From an uncultured Cyclobacteriaceae bacterium (lineage in GTDB: Bacteria; Bacteroidota; Bacteroidia; Cytophagales; Cyclobacteriaceae): DNA of 64,000 nt. The first letter of the stretch is position 1, and every line of letters begins with the position of its first letter. Location: assembly GCA_937146645.1 (NCBI GenBank), contig CAKZRQ010000017.1, forward strand, positions 124,001 to 188,000, read 5' to 3'. Both the position numbers and the translations under genes were made by a program. Below the pieces are notes generated by a model. That model was not told where the DNA came from. It did not search any database and worked only from the letters and a program-made list of their open reading frames with translations. This document shows, piece by piece, positions 48,413 through 57,463 of the stretch.

Positions 48413-49678
48413 CTAGAAATTGGTCCCTAATCTTTCTTGAATAAGTGTGATGCAGTAGCTTCTGAATGCATCATCTTTAATATTTTCAAGAACCTCCCCT
48501 GCGAAAGCGTAAAGGAGCAGCCCTCTAGCTTTTTCTTTTCCAATTCCTCTAGCCTGAAGATAAAATAAGGCTTCCTCATCAAGCTGACCAGTGGTACAAC
48601 CATGAGAACATTTTACATCGTCCGCCCAAATTTCAAGCTGTGGCTTTGTATTAACAATAGCATTCTCAGAAAGCAAAATATTGTTGTTTTGCTGGAAGGC
48701 ATTGGTTTTCTGGGCATCCTGTCTTACAAAGATTTTCCCATTAAAAACACCTCTTGAATTGTCAGTAAGAATTCCTTTGTACAATTCGTTTGACTCTGCA
48801 TGAGGGATGGTATGATCAACATTTGTATGATTATCTACATGGGTCTTACCATTTGTGAGATATAAACCATACATATTTCCTTCCGAATTACTTCCTAAAA
48901 GATTCAGGTTAAGGTTATTTCTTACCATTAAACCTGAAAGTGAAAGATTCACGGAAGTGAATGTGCCATCTTGTTGGATATCTGTCTCGATGTTGCTCAT
49001 CGAAATAGAGGTCTTCCCTTCATTTTGAACTCTATACCAATGGATATGAGAGTTTCTTCCTCCCTTGATTTCTTTGACCTCGTTTAGAAAATACTCTTTA
49101 TCGGAAAGATTAATCTGTTGTTCGATAAAGGTTGCTTCTGCAAAATCGCCAGCTTCAACCCAAACTCTTGGCTGGATCAGATTGCCCTTAGTAGAATCAA
49201 TAAAGTTCAGCACCAAAATAGGCTGCTCAACTTGGGTGTTTTTAGCGATGCTAATCTGAATTCCATTCTTAAAGGTTGCCTGATTGAAAGCTGCGAATGG
49301 ATCTTTCTCTGGTTTGGCTATGCTTCCCAAAGCAGCAGATGCACCCGATAAAGAAGTGACCTCGACCCCAGTTATTTCAGAGGAAAGGGCTTGATTAAGG
49401 CTTCCATTGGTAAAAACCAAAATATGGCCATCGAAGCCTTTAAAGATAGCATTTTTCACTTGTTCCTCAGAAACATCAAAAGCAGCTGCCAATTCGAAAC
49501 TGTCAAATGTTTGAGCCAGTCTTTTGGTCAGATTGGTGAATTTATATTCTTCGGCTTTTGCAGAAGGAAGGCCTTGCTTGGCAAAGGCTTCACGACCTAC
49601 GGCTCTGACTTCCTGGAAATCATCATGTGATTGATCAAGAATCAGGTCTAATGGATGTGTGTCCAATAAAGTGCTCAT
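48413..49678 (-). CDS. sufD: Fe-S cluster assembly protein SufD
   Basis: AVNTKPQLEIWADDVKCSHGCTTGQLDEEALFYLQARGI (read as NAIVNTKPQLEIWADDVKCSHG). Confidence 0.95.
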   Translation of the reverse strand: MSTLLDTHPLDLILDQSHDDFQEVRAVGREAFAKQGLPSAKAEEYKFTNLTKRLAQTFDSFELAAAFDVSEEQVKNAIFKGFDGHILVFTNGSLNQALSSEITGVEVTSLSGASAALGSIAKPEKDPFAAFNQATFKNGIQISIAKNTQVEQPILVLNFIDSTKGNLIQPRVWVEAGDFAEATFIEQQINLSDKEYFLNEVKEIKGGRNSHIHWYRVQNEGKTSISMSNIETDIQQDGTFTSVNLSLSGLMVRNNLNLNLLGSNSEGNMYGLYLTNGKTHVDNHTNVDHTIPHAESNELYKGILTDNSRGVFNGKIFVRQDAQKTNAFQQNNNILLSENAIVNTKPQLEIWADDVKCSHGCTTGQLDEEALFYLQARGIGKEKARGLLLYAFAGEVLENIKDDAFRSYCITLIQERLGTNF

Positions 49679-49694
49679 TTTGGATGAATTATTA

Positions 49695-50456
49695 TTAAAC
49701 AGCAGCCTGTTCTACATCTGCCTTGATCCAGTCGTATCCTTTCTCTTCAAGTTCAAGCGCCAATTCCTTGGTGCCTGACTTTACGATCTTTCCTTTATAC
49801 AATACATGCACAAAATCAGGAACGATGTAATCGAGAAGTCTCTGATAGTGAGTAACCACGATGGTAGCATTATCCTTAGACTTTAACTGGTTAACACCAT
49901 TTGAGACAATTCTTAAAGCGTCGATGTCCAATCCCGAATCGGTCTCATCTAGAATCGATAGGGTAGGCTCAAGCATTGCCATTTGGAAGATCTCGTTTCT
50001 CTTTTTCTCTCCACCAGAGAAACCTTCATTTAAAGCTCTGCTCAAAAGCTTCTGATCAATTTCAACAAGCTTCATTTTCTCCTTCATCATTGTAAGGAAT
50101 TTCACGGCGTCTAATGGATCTAAACCTCTGTGCTCACGAACTTGGTTTACTGCAGTTCGAAGGAAATTGGTTGAACTTACTCCTGGAATCTCAACAGGAT
50201 ATTGGAATGCAAGGAAAACACCTTCTCTAGCTCTTTCTTCTGGAGCTAGCTCTAGAAGATCTTCTCCTTTAAAAGTAACCTCACCATCGGTGATTTCATA
50301 TTCCTCTCTGCCCGCCAATACAGAGGCAAGCGTAGATTTTCCAGAACCATTCGGTCCCATGATCGCGTGAACTTCACCTGCTTTTACTTCCAGGTCAATT
50401 CCTCGTAATATTTCATTGCCTTCGATGGAGGCATGAAGGTTCTTTATTGATAGCAT
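49695..50456 (-). CDS. sufC: Fe-S cluster assembly ATPase SufC
   Basis: IMGPNGSGKSTLASVLAG, LNEGFSGGEKKRNEIFQMAMLEPTLSILDETDSGLDIDAL. Confidence 0.97.
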   Translation of the reverse strand: MLSIKNLHASIEGNEILRGIDLEVKAGEVHAIMGPNGSGKSTLASVLAGREEYEITDGEVTFKGEDLLELAPEERAREGVFLAFQYPVEIPGVSSTNFLRTAVNQVREHRGLDPLDAVKFLTMMKEKMKLVEIDQKLLSRALNEGFSGGEKKRNEIFQMAMLEPTLSILDETDSGLDIDALRIVSNGVNQLKSKDNATIVVTHYQRLLDYIVPDFVHVLYKGKIVKSGTKELALELEEKGYDWIKADVEQAAV

Positions 50457-50480
50457 AGTTGTATTGTTTCTAGTTTTGAA

Positions 50481-51926
50481 TTATCCCACACTTCCTTCAA
50501 GTGTAAGAGCAAGTAGCTTTTGAGCCTCAACTGCGAATTCCATCGGCAATTGATTCAATACTTCTTTTGCGTAGCCATTAACAATTAGTGCTACAGCATC
50601 TTCTGTATCGATTCCTCTTTGGTTACAGTAAAAGATTTGATCTTCACCTATTTTAGAGGTAGTAGCCTCATGTTCTACTTTAGCAGTAGGATTATTGATA
50701 TCGATGTACGGGAAAGTATGTGCTCCACATCTATCACCCATCAATAAGGAGTCACATTGTGAGAAGTTTCGAGAGTTGTGCGCCCTCTTCATCACTTGAA
50801 CCTGACCTCTGTATGAGTTTTGAGATTTTCCTGCAGAGATACCTTTGGAAACGATTCTGGATTTGGTGTTTTTACCTATGTGAATCATTTTGGTTCCTGT
50901 ATCTGCTTGCTGATAATTATTGGTAACAGCGACGGAGTAAAACTCACCGATTGAATTATCTCCTTTAAGAATACATGATGGATACTTCCAGGTGACAGCA
51001 GAACCAGTTTCAACTTGCGTCCAAGAGATTTTTGAGTGATCTCCTGCGCAAAGACCTCGCTTGGTCACGAAGTTGTAAATTCCACCTTTACCATCTTTAT
51101 CCCCTGGGAACCAGTTTTGAACTGTTGAATACTTTACTTCTGCATTAGCGGCAGCATAAATCTCCACCACAGCTGCATGAAGCTGATTTTCATCTCGCTG
51201 CGGTGCTGTACAACCTTCAAGATAACTCACATAGGATTCATCCTCAGCAACGATTAGTGTTCTCTCGAATTGACCTGTATTTGCAGCATTGATTCTAAAA
51301 TATGTCGAGAGTTCCATTGGACATCTCACACCTTTGGGGATGTAGCAGAAAGAACCATCGGAGAATACCGCTGAATTTAAAGCTGCATAATAATTATCCG
51401 TCATTGCGACTACAGAACCCAAGTATTTCTTGACAAGCTCAGGATGATCCTTCACTGCTTCGCTAAAGGAGCAGAAGATAATTCCCAGTTTAGAAAGAGT
51501 GTCCTTAAAGGTCGTGGCAACAGAAACTGAATCAAGAACCGCATCCACGGCTATTCCCTGAAGTCTTTTCTGCTCGTTTAAGTTGATACCAAGTCTTTCA
51601 TAAATCTGAAGCAATTCCGGATCGACTTCATCCAAGCTTTTAGGTTTTTTGCCTTGCTTAGGTGCAGAGTAGTATCTGAGCTGCTGAAGGTCGATTTTCG
51701 GATAATGAACATTTGCCCACTCAGGCTCGGTCATATTTTGAAAAGTATCAAAAGCTTTAAGCCTCCAATCCAGTAACCATTGTGGTTCTTCTTTCTTTGC
51801 CGAGATCCATTTAATGATCTCCTCATTTAATCCTATTGGAGCCTCGTCGGCTTCGTACTTCACGGACCAGCCGTGCTCATATTCTTTGGTGGTAAATTCC
51901 TCTAAAATCTCGTTGTCTTTACTCAT
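50481..51926 (-). CDS. sufB: Fe-S cluster assembly protein SufB
   Basis: [80 protein letters not shown]. Confidence 0.97.
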   Translation of the reverse strand: MSKDNEILEEFTTKEYEHGWSVKYEADEAPIGLNEEIIKWISAKKEEPQWLLDWRLKAFDTFQNMTEPEWANVHYPKIDLQQLRYYSAPKQGKKPKSLDEVDPELLQIYERLGINLNEQKRLQGIAVDAVLDSVSVATTFKDTLSKLGIIFCSFSEAVKDHPELVKKYLGSVVAMTDNYYAALNSAVFSDGSFCYIPKGVRCPMELSTYFRINAANTGQFERTLIVAEDESYVSYLEGCTAPQRDENQLHAAVVEIYAAANAEVKYSTVQNWFPGDKDGKGGIYNFVTKRGLCAGDHSKISWTQVETGSAVTWKYPSCILKGDNSIGEFYSVAVTNNYQQADTGTKMIHIGKNTKSRIVSKGISAGKSQNSYRGQVQVMKRAHNSRNFSQCDSLLMGDRCGAHTFPYIDINNPTAKVEHEATTSKIGEDQIFYCNQRGIDTEDAVALIVNGYAKEVLNQLPMEFAVEAQKLLALTLEGSVG

Positions 51927-52029
51927 TCCGCGACCTATTTAGATTAATTTTATTTATGGCGTCAAAGGTACAACATAAAAGGAAATTTTATTGTTCGCGA
52001 GACAATGAAATATTTTTAAGGTAAAAATA

Positions 52030-52063
52030 AACCCCTCTAAATTTACAGTAGGAGGGGTTTTTT
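52030..52063 (-). terminator. Intrinsic terminator downstream of the Lrp-type gene
   Basis: AAACCCCTC...GGAGGGGTTT with T-runs. Confidence 0.65.
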
Positions 52064-52155
52064 AATGATTTTTTACAACATCGGTGATTTGAGCTAGATT
52101 ATTTTGTCAGAGCTCAAAAGGTCAAAAATCTATTATTTGGATTTAATCCAAATAA

Positions 52156-52635
52156 CTATTCATCTTTGTCAAAAAATTGAATAGGGCGGTTTATGCTTTC
52201 TTCTAGAACAATAAGGGTTTCCGTTCTATCAATTCCCTCGACCTGCTGAATACTATCTAAAACATTCCTTAAATGATCCGTATCCTGGCAGATAATCTTT
52301 GCAAAAATTGAGTAGTTACCGGTTGTATAATAAGCTCTAACTACTTCAGGAATTGCTTTCAATCTCTCAATGACATTGTCATATAAGGAGCTCTTCTGAA
52401 GGTAAATTCCTAAGAATGCAGCGATGTCATATCCTAATTTTGAAAAATCAATATTTAAGGTGGCGCTTTTAACCACTCCCATGTCTTCCAATTTCTTCAT
52501 CCTGACATGGACCGTACCGGATGAGACAAAAACCTTCTTTGCAATTTCGGTATATGGAGTTTTGGCATCTTCATTCAGCAGCGAAATGATTTTTAGGTCG
52601 ATATTGTCGATATCCAAATTTTTATCCATTTTCAT
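52156..52635 (-). CDS. Lrp/AsnC-family transcriptional regulator
   Basis: DNIDLKIISLLNEDAKTPYTEIAKKVFVSSGTVHVRMKKLEDMGVV (wHTH) and RAYYTTGNYSIFAKIICQDTDHLRNVL (RAM-like). Confidence 0.93.
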   Translation of the reverse strand: MKMDKNLDIDNIDLKIISLLNEDAKTPYTEIAKKVFVSSGTVHVRMKKLEDMGVVKSATLNIDFSKLGYDIAAFLGIYLQKSSLYDNVIERLKAIPEVVRAYYTTGNYSIFAKIICQDTDHLRNVLDSIQQVEGIDRTETLIVLEESINRPIQFFDKDE

Positions 52636-52847
52636 TTCAGGATTTTAAGCATTCTCTAATAAATCTGTCGGGAAATTACAGATTGTTCAAAGTATTGCAA
52701 AATTATTTCTATAATTTGTAATTAGTTTTAAAATCTGTTTTATTTGCTTTCGTTGCTGAAGTGTGGAATGAATCATCTTTCTCCATTGGCAACACATAAA
52801 ACATGAACTTTTATCTCTAAAGTTATATTTGGGTTTATATTCTGAAA

Positions 52848-52876
52848 AGAGTCTTGCTTTTGGCAAGACTTTTTTG
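52848..52876 (+). terminator. Orphan intrinsic terminator in an intergenic region
   Basis: AGTCTTGC-ttttg-GCAAGACT-TTTTTG. Confidence 0.7.
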
Positions 52877-52905
52877 TTTTCGTGCTGAAATTTTAAATGC
52901 ATTTA

Positions 52906-52938
52906 TTTGTATATGAAATAATTAAATGTGTATTTTTG
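52906..52938 (+). promoter_or_regulatory. Candidate Bacteroidetes promoter (TTTG ... TATTTTTG)
   Basis: TTTG at 52906, TAnnTTTG-type box TATTTTTG at 52931-52938 with ~21 bp spacing, ATG at 52957. Confidence 0.5.
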
Positions 52939-52956
52939 CTGTATATAATTACTCTT

Positions 52957-53496
52957 ATGAAAAGTACTTTTTTGATTTTCGTTTTTAGTAGTTTCGTTTA
53001 TTTGGGATTTCCTGGATCCACGGACTTAGCTTATTCCCAGTCTGGAGAGACCTTGAATTATGAGATTACCTCCTCTGAAGTTCAATTCGAGAGTTTGACT
53101 TTGAGAAAGGTGGATGTGCCTATGACCGAGAAACAAATCGCAAATTCTGAATCTATTGATTTGCAGGAACTCTCAGTAATAGAGGCGAAAATGGCAGAAG
53201 ATCTTGGATCTCATTGGGCCTGGGCGGAAAATACACTTGAAGCAATAGACAGTTACAGTCCCTTCTTATTCAGGACTAAGAAAAGTAGAGAATATAAAGA
53301 TGTGAAATTGCTTCTTCATGTAAATGAAAGAGGACGAATATCTGGATTCGACATGATAACTGAAGTGGACAAAGGTCTCGTATCAAGATTAGACCATATG
53401 ATCAGGAAATTGCCAGATTGCAAGGCTGTTCCAGGTTTCAATCAGTATTCTCCTGAATCTTTCGAATTGACCATTGCCAAGGAAGATTTGCCGTAG
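52957..53496 (+). CDS. Secreted protein of unknown function
   Basis: Start at internal ATG MKSTFLIFVFSSFVYLGFPGSTDLAYSQ (signal peptide); KLLLHVNERGRISGFDM. Confidence 0.65.
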   Translation: MKSTFLIFVFSSFVYLGFPGSTDLAYSQSGETLNYEITSSEVQFESLTLRKVDVPMTEKQIANSESIDLQELSVIEAKMAEDLGSHWAWAENTLEAIDSYSPFLFRTKKSREYKDVKLLLHVNERGRISGFDMITEVDKGLVSRLDHMIRKLPDCKAVPGFNQYSPESFELTIAKEDLP

Positions 53497-53523
53497 TTTT
53501 TTTTAAGCGGTCGAGCACATTGA

Positions 53524-53576
53524 AAGCGCTTCAGTAATTTTGATTTCAGATCAAATTATTGAAGCGTTTCTTTTTT
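53524..53576 (+). terminator. Intrinsic terminator (imperfect long hairpin)
   Basis: AGCGCTTCAGTAATTTTGAT...ATCAAATTATTGAAGCGTTTCTTTTTT. Confidence 0.6.
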
Positions 53577-53639
53577 GACCTTTCTTTATTCCAAAGCTGA
53601 TCCTATGGGTCAGGATATATTGTACTAAATCAATTCTAT

Positions 53640-56501
53640 ATGACTACAAAAAAGGCAGTTTTTACCTTTCTATTGGTATTTATTTGTGCTTTGAGCTTTG
53701 CGCAGCAAAAGCGCTCTCTGACACATGCAGATTATGATGGATGGGAGAGTATGTCTTCCATACAAATTACCAAAGATGGTAAATGGGTTGGCTTCTCGAT
53801 TAGGCCTCAAGAAGGGGATGCCCGACTCGAGCTATTTCCCTATGCTCAACCAAATAACAGAACGATAATTGATAGGGGGTCCGGTTATAATTTCTCTCCA
53901 GCAGGAACTTTTGCCATAGGCAAAATAGTACCTGAGGCTGACACGGTTCGAATGAAAAAGCTTCAAAAGGCTAAGAAAGATGAAATGCCTAAAGACAGCG
54001 TTTTCATTTTTGATTTCAAAACAGAGAAGGTTGAGAAAATTGCTAATGTGAAGTCTTTCGCAATTCCAGAAAAGGAAGGGGATTGGTATGCGATTCTTTT
54101 TGAAAAACCAAAGAAGGAAAAAAAGAAACCTGAGAAAGAGGATGAAGAAGGTGAGGAAATGAGTGAGGAAAAATTGGAACCTGATTCCACGGAAACTAAG
54201 CCAAAGGAGTTAAAAACAGATGGAACAAAATTGTTGGTAAGGTCGCATGGATCTGGAACAGAATACTCATTTGATCGAGTAAAAAACTATGGTTTTTCAA
54301 AGGATGGGAATTATTTGCACTATGTGCTTTCTGAACAAGATACTTTGGATAATGCAGGTATTTACCTTTTGGACTTAAACAGTGGGGAATCGTTAGCTCT
54401 AAGTGAGGGTATGACGAGTTATTCCAAAATGCAGTTCTCCCCACAATCCGGTTACTTTTCCTATCTGTCCACAGACGATTCAGCTAAAGCTGAAAAGACC
54501 TATCATCAAGCCTTTATCACAGATATTGAGTCAGGAGAGACAAAAGAGTTTGCGAATAGAAATTCTGAGGGAATCTTGGAGGGTGGAAGAATTAGTCCAG
54601 ACGCGAGTTTCTCTTTTTCAGAGGATGAAAGCCGATTATTTTTTGGAGTGGCAGAGGATTACAAGGATTATCCTTATGAGGATGATACGACAATTCTCGA
54701 TGAAGAAAGACCAAGTCTGGATATTTGGGGTTGGCAGGATAGTCAGATTCAACCTATGCAGTTGAATAGGAAGTCTCAAGAGGAAAAGCGGTCCTATCTA
54801 GCAGTGTATGATATTTCATCCAAGACAATTACTCAACTAGCGGATAGAGAACTGAAGCAAGTTTCTTTGCCTTCTAAAATTAAGCATGATTTTGCCCTAG
54901 CAACTTCAAATGATGCTTACTTCAGAAATTATAGTTGGGATATTCAAATAGGTAGAGACGTATATCTGGTCGACTTCTCAACTGGGGATAAGACTCTTGT
55001 TAAAGAAAATGCTTCGGGATTCCCATCTTTATCACCGAGCGGGAAATATGTGACTTGGTACGAAAGTCGGGACAGTTCATGGGTTTCATATGATGTGGAA
55101 AGTAAAACTATGATTGAATTATCTCAGGCGATCCCGACTCCTATGTATAATGAACTTCATGATTCTCCTTCTTTGCCAGGCAGCTATGGAAGTAGTGGTT
55201 GGTTAGCTGATGATGAGGCTATCCTAATTAATGATCGCTATGACATTTGGAAAGTTGATCCAAAGGACCCATCAAATCCGGTGAATATCACAAAAGGAAT
55301 TGGCCGCCAAAGTATGCTCGAGTTCCGAAGAGTGATTTTGGATCGGGAAGAAGAAAGCATTGATCCAGAGGCTGATTTGTATTTATCTGTGTTCAATGAG
55401 GATTCAAAAGACTCAGGTTTTTTCATGGGGGATATCTCAGGTCAAAATGAGCCAGCAGAAATAATCCTGACAAGTCATGCGTACTATCCAATAGTGAAGG
55501 CGAAGGAATCAGATGAGGTATTGGTAAGAAGAAGCACTTTCCAGGATAATCCAAATTTGTATTTGACAGATTTAGAAATGGAAGACTTTGAAAAGGTTTC
55601 AGACTTGAACCCGCAACAAAAGGATATTAATTGGGGAACAGTTGAACTAGTTGACTATCTGGCTAGCGATGGGACACCTCTTAAAGCACTTCTATATAAG
55701 CCTGAGAATTTTGACCCTGATAAGAAGTATCCAATGATGGTGTATTTCTATGAAAGAAGTTCTGACGGTATCCACAGATATCGCTCACCCGCTCCAAGTG
55801 CATCCGTAATTAATATTCCATATTTCGTAAGCAATGAATATCTGGTTTTAGTGCCAGACATCAAGTATGAAATTGGCCTTCCAGGTCCTAGTGCATTTAA
55901 TTGCGTTATTCCAGCTGTTCAAAAGGTAGCAGGCATGGGGTTTGTCGATGAAGCCAATATGGCCATTCAGGGACAAAGCTGGGGAGGCTATCAAGTAGCC
56001 TATCTAATTACTCAGACAAACATGTTCAAGGCGGCTGGTGCTGGTGCGCCAGTTGTGAATATGACTTCTGCCTATGGTGGAATCCGATGGGGTACAGGAA
56101 TGAGCAGAATGTTCCAATATGAGCAGACCCAATCCAGAATAGGGGGTACACTTTGGGAAAAGCCAATTTATTACATGGAAAATTCCCCCTTGTTTTTCAT
56201 GGATAGGGTGAAGACTCCAGTTCTTATTATGCATAATGATGACGATGGGGCAGTGCCATGGTATCAGGGTATTGAAATGTTTATGGCGCTTAAGAGATTG
56301 AATCAACCAGCCTGGTTGCTCCAGTACAATGGAGAAGCCCATAACCTAAGACAAAGAAAGAATAGAAAGGATCTATCGGTTCGACTGAGTCAGTTTTTCG
56401 ATCACTATCTTAAAGGCGCCCCTGCACCACTTTGGATGACTGAGGGTCTTCCGGCGATTGAAAAAGGAAAAACTCTGAAATATGAGTTAAGCGATAATTA
56501 A
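53640..56501 (+). CDS. S9-family (prolyl oligopeptidase-type) peptidase
   Basis: Signal peptide; catalytic IQGQSWGGYQ, MHNDDDGAVPWYQ, YNGEAHNLR. Confidence 0.92.
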   Translation: MTTKKAVFTFLLVFICALSFAQQKRSLTHADYDGWESMSSIQITKDGKWVGFSIRPQEGDARLELFPYAQPNNRTIIDRGSGYNFSPAGTFAIGKIVPEADTVRMKKLQKAKKDEMPKDSVFIFDFKTEKVEKIANVKSFAIPEKEGDWYAILFEKPKKEKKKPEKEDEEGEEMSEEKLEPDSTETKPKELKTDGTKLLVRSHGSGTEYSFDRVKNYGFSKDGNYLHYVLSEQDTLDNAGIYLLDLNSGESLALSEGMTSYSKMQFSPQSGYFSYLSTDDSAKAEKTYHQAFITDIESGETKEFANRNSEGILEGGRISPDASFSFSEDESRLFFGVAEDYKDYPYEDDTTILDEERPSLDIWGWQDSQIQPMQLNRKSQEEKRSYLAVYDISSKTITQLADRELKQVSLPSKIKHDFALATSNDAYFRNYSWDIQIGRDVYLVDFSTGDKTLVKENASGFPSLSPSGKYVTWYESRDSSWVSYDVESKTMIELSQAIPTPMYNELHDSPSLPGSYGSSGWLADDEAILINDRYDIWKVDPKDPSNPVNITKGIGRQSMLEFRRVILDREEESIDPEADLYLSVFNEDSKDSGFFMGDISGQNEPAEIILTSHAYYPIVKAKESDEVLVRRSTFQDNPNLYLTDLEMEDFEKVSDLNPQQKDINWGTVELVDYLASDGTPLKALLYKPENFDPDKKYPMMVYFYERSSDGIHRYRSPAPSASVINIPYFVSNEYLVLVPDIKYEIGLPGPSAFNCVIPAVQKVAGMGFVDEANMAIQGQSWGGYQVAYLITQTNMFKAAGAGAPVVNMTSAYGGIRWGTGMSRMFQYEQTQSRIGGTLWEKPIYYMENSPLFFMDRVKTPVLIMHNDDDGAVPWYQGIEMFMALKRLNQPAWLLQYNGEAHNLRQRKNRKDLSVRLSQFFDHYLKGAPAPLWMTEGLPAIEKGKTLKYELSDN

Positions 56502-56507
56502 CAAATG

Positions 56508-56538
56508 AAAAGGCCATCAATTATTGATGGCCTTTTTT
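56508..56538. terminator. Bidirectional intrinsic terminator
   Basis: AAAAGGCCATCAATTATTGATGGCCTTTTTTTT between convergent genes. Confidence 0.8.
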
Positions 56539-57333
56539 TTAAACCGCAACTGCCGCTTTTATGTGAGGATGAGGATCATAATTCACTAATTCAAAATCCT
56601 CGAATTTAAAGTCAAAAATATCCTTTACATCGGGGTTGATTTTCATTTGTGGCAAAGACCTAATGTCTCGGCTCAGCTGAAGTTCAGCCTGCTCAATGTG
56701 ATTAGAGTACAAATGGGCATCCCCAAACGTATGAACGAAATCCCCCAACTCAAGATCACATACTTGAGCAATCATCATCGTAAACAAGGCGTAAGAAGCG
56801 ATATTAAAAGGTACTCCGAGGAAAACATCAGCACTACGCTGATAGAGCTGGCAAGATAGTCTTCCATCTGCTACGTAGAATTGAAATATGGTATGGCAGG
56901 GTGGCAAAGCCATATTATCTACGTCTGCCACATTCCATGCACTTACGATATGCCTTCTGCTATCCGGTTTGTTCTTAATGTTTTGAATCAGGTTCTTAAT
57001 CTGATCGATTTCTCCGCCCTTGCCGTCAGGCCAATGTCTCCATTGATAGCCATAAACTGGGCCAAGATCACCATTCTCATCAGCCCACTCATCCCAAATG
57101 GATACTTTATTATCCTTGAGATATCCAATATTCGAGTCCCCTTTCAGGAACCATAGCAACTCGATAATAATTGAACGAAGATGAAGTTTTTTGGTAGTCA
57201 CCAACGGAAAACCTTCAGACAAATCGAATCTCATCTGATGGCCAAAAATACTTCTGGTACCTGTTCCTGTCCTATCTCCTTTTACAATCCCTTCATCAAG
57301 GATTTTCCGCATCAGATCGTGATATTGCTGCAT
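56539..57333 (-). CDS. thyA: Thymidylate synthase
   Basis: [62 protein letters not shown]. Confidence 0.97.
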   Translation of the reverse strand: MQQYHDLMRKILDEGIVKGDRTGTGTRSIFGHQMRFDLSEGFPLVTTKKLHLRSIIIELLWFLKGDSNIGYLKDNKVSIWDEWADENGDLGPVYGYQWRHWPDGKGGEIDQIKNLIQNIKNKPDSRRHIVSAWNVADVDNMALPPCHTIFQFYVADGRLSCQLYQRSADVFLGVPFNIASYALFTMMIAQVCDLELGDFVHTFGDAHLYSNHIEQAELQLSRDIRSLPQMKINPDVKDIFDFKFEDFELVNYDPHPHIKAAVAV

Positions 57334-57463
57334 TTAATTTAGAATGGTTTCGGTTCAACAGGCAAGATAGAAAGTCTCTCTAAGAAATGGAACCATAGGA
57401 AAACAAAGCTCCAATTTTCCTAGTATACTTGACGATTATTGTCCCTCTTCAACTTGGGGTTTA

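Noticed and set aside
52687-52902. 71-aa minus-strand ORF in the intergenic region before 52957
   Set aside because: No signal or motif, and the hairpin/terminator structure explains the region better.
54196-54444. Antisense ORFs within the S9 peptidase gene (also 56004..56342)
   Set aside because: Fully nested opposite a convincing peptidase reading frame.
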